The position numbers were made by a program, and so were the translations under genes. This document shows, piece after piece, positions 11,647 to 11,768 of a stretch of 11,768 nt of DNA (position 1 is its first letter; each line of letters begins with the position of its first letter). Where the stretch lies: assembly GCA_030673355.1 (NCBI GenBank), contig DAOVJF010000036.1, forward strand, positions 1-11,768, written 5' to 3'. Below the pieces are notes generated by a model, which did no database searches, had not been told where the DNA came from, and saw only the letters and a program-made list of their open reading frames with translations. The stretch comes from Planctomycetota bacterium (lineage in GTDB: Bacteria; JAJVIF01; JAPKYR01).

Positions 11647-11768
11647 TTGGAAGGTCGCAAAATTGATAGCCTGCTGATTTATTAACATTAAAAATTTTTA
11701 TGAAAATATCAACCCTCACATACCAAGAGACAGAAATAATCCTCATCGTTCCAATCCGTGAAACTCCA
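11647..11768 (-). other. Right-edge region, possible 3' end of a minus-strand gene
   Basis: Two minus-strand frames are open from the edge. One ends at TGA 11711-11709 and would give a 19-residue C-terminus, WSFTDWNDEDYFCLLVCEG. The other runs into the terminator hairpin and is less likely to be coding. The first is consistent with a gene that ends about 60 bases before the terminator, but it is too short to identify. No tRNA or att-like repeat is visible. Confidence 0.25.

Noticed and set aside
11607..11768. A tRNA or attachment site at the right edge that would explain the AT-rich unit as an integrated element
   Set aside because: No cloverleaf can be drawn, the GGTTCAAAA stretch lacks a matching acceptor stem, and no duplicate of the segment is seen at the other side of the unit near 10410-10550.
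1..11768. CRISPR array, insertion sequence or long direct repeats
   Set aside because: No regularly spaced repeats, transposase-like frames or terminal inverted repeats were seen on reading both strands.

Overview
The window looks like ordinary bacterial chromosome from a Gram-negative-type organism of moderate GC content (roughly half G+C by eye, with an AT-richer right end). A phosphoheptose isomerase with a complete set of metal ligands points to LPS heptose synthesis, and a CDP-diacylglycerol synthase points to bacterial phospholipid synthesis. The genes are densely packed, and no rRNA, tRNA, CRISPR array or insertion sequence is visible. I cannot assign a phylum. The unusual mix (bacterial CASTOR/POLLUX-type channel, degenerate M20 protein, preprotein-like Na+/H+ antiporter) suggests an uncultivated or sparsely sampled lineage, which is inference.

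Layout, left to right. Positions 1-335 are a leader region with two dyads and a promoter-like pair in front of gmhA (336-971, + strand). A 330-base gap follows. It holds an AT-rich dyad, a possible 37-codon minus-strand ORF, a cluster of ATGATTA boxes and the promoter of a small cupin gene (1302-1631, +). Five minus-strand genes come next, transcribed right to left: a low-molecular-weight-phosphatase-type arsenate reductase (8072-7593), a CASTOR/POLLUX-type RCK ion channel (7478-5568), an M20-fold protein that has lost most metal ligands (5406-3994), a four-helix membrane protein (3933-3499) and a CPA1/NhaP-type Na+/H+ antiporter (3450-1639). Divergent from arsC is cdsA (8144-9043, +), followed by a DUF302 protein (9117-9503, +). 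A 2x[4Fe-4S] ferredoxin-nitroreductase (10400-9516, minus) converges on the DUF302 gene.

The right end (10547-11606) is different. It is an AT-rich two-gene unit of unrecognised membrane-anchored proteins. It has a near-consensus promoter and a perfect 9+9 bp inverted repeat starting at the predicted transcription start and overlapping both possible start codons of the first gene. The two genes overlap by ATGA, and the second has a very strong Shine-Dalgarno. After it comes a minus-strand rho-independent terminator serving something beyond the right edge. This is the best candidate for an undescribed system here.

Functional reading: the channel, small membrane protein and antiporter form a plausible monovalent-cation homeostasis neighbourhood. 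arsC stands alone without arsR or an arsenite exporter. The nitroreductase and DUF302 genes look like redox or stress accessory functions. Two genes (arsC and the first gene of the right-end unit) lack a Shine-Dalgarno and have a TANNNT box exactly six bases before ATG, the geometry of leaderless transcripts.
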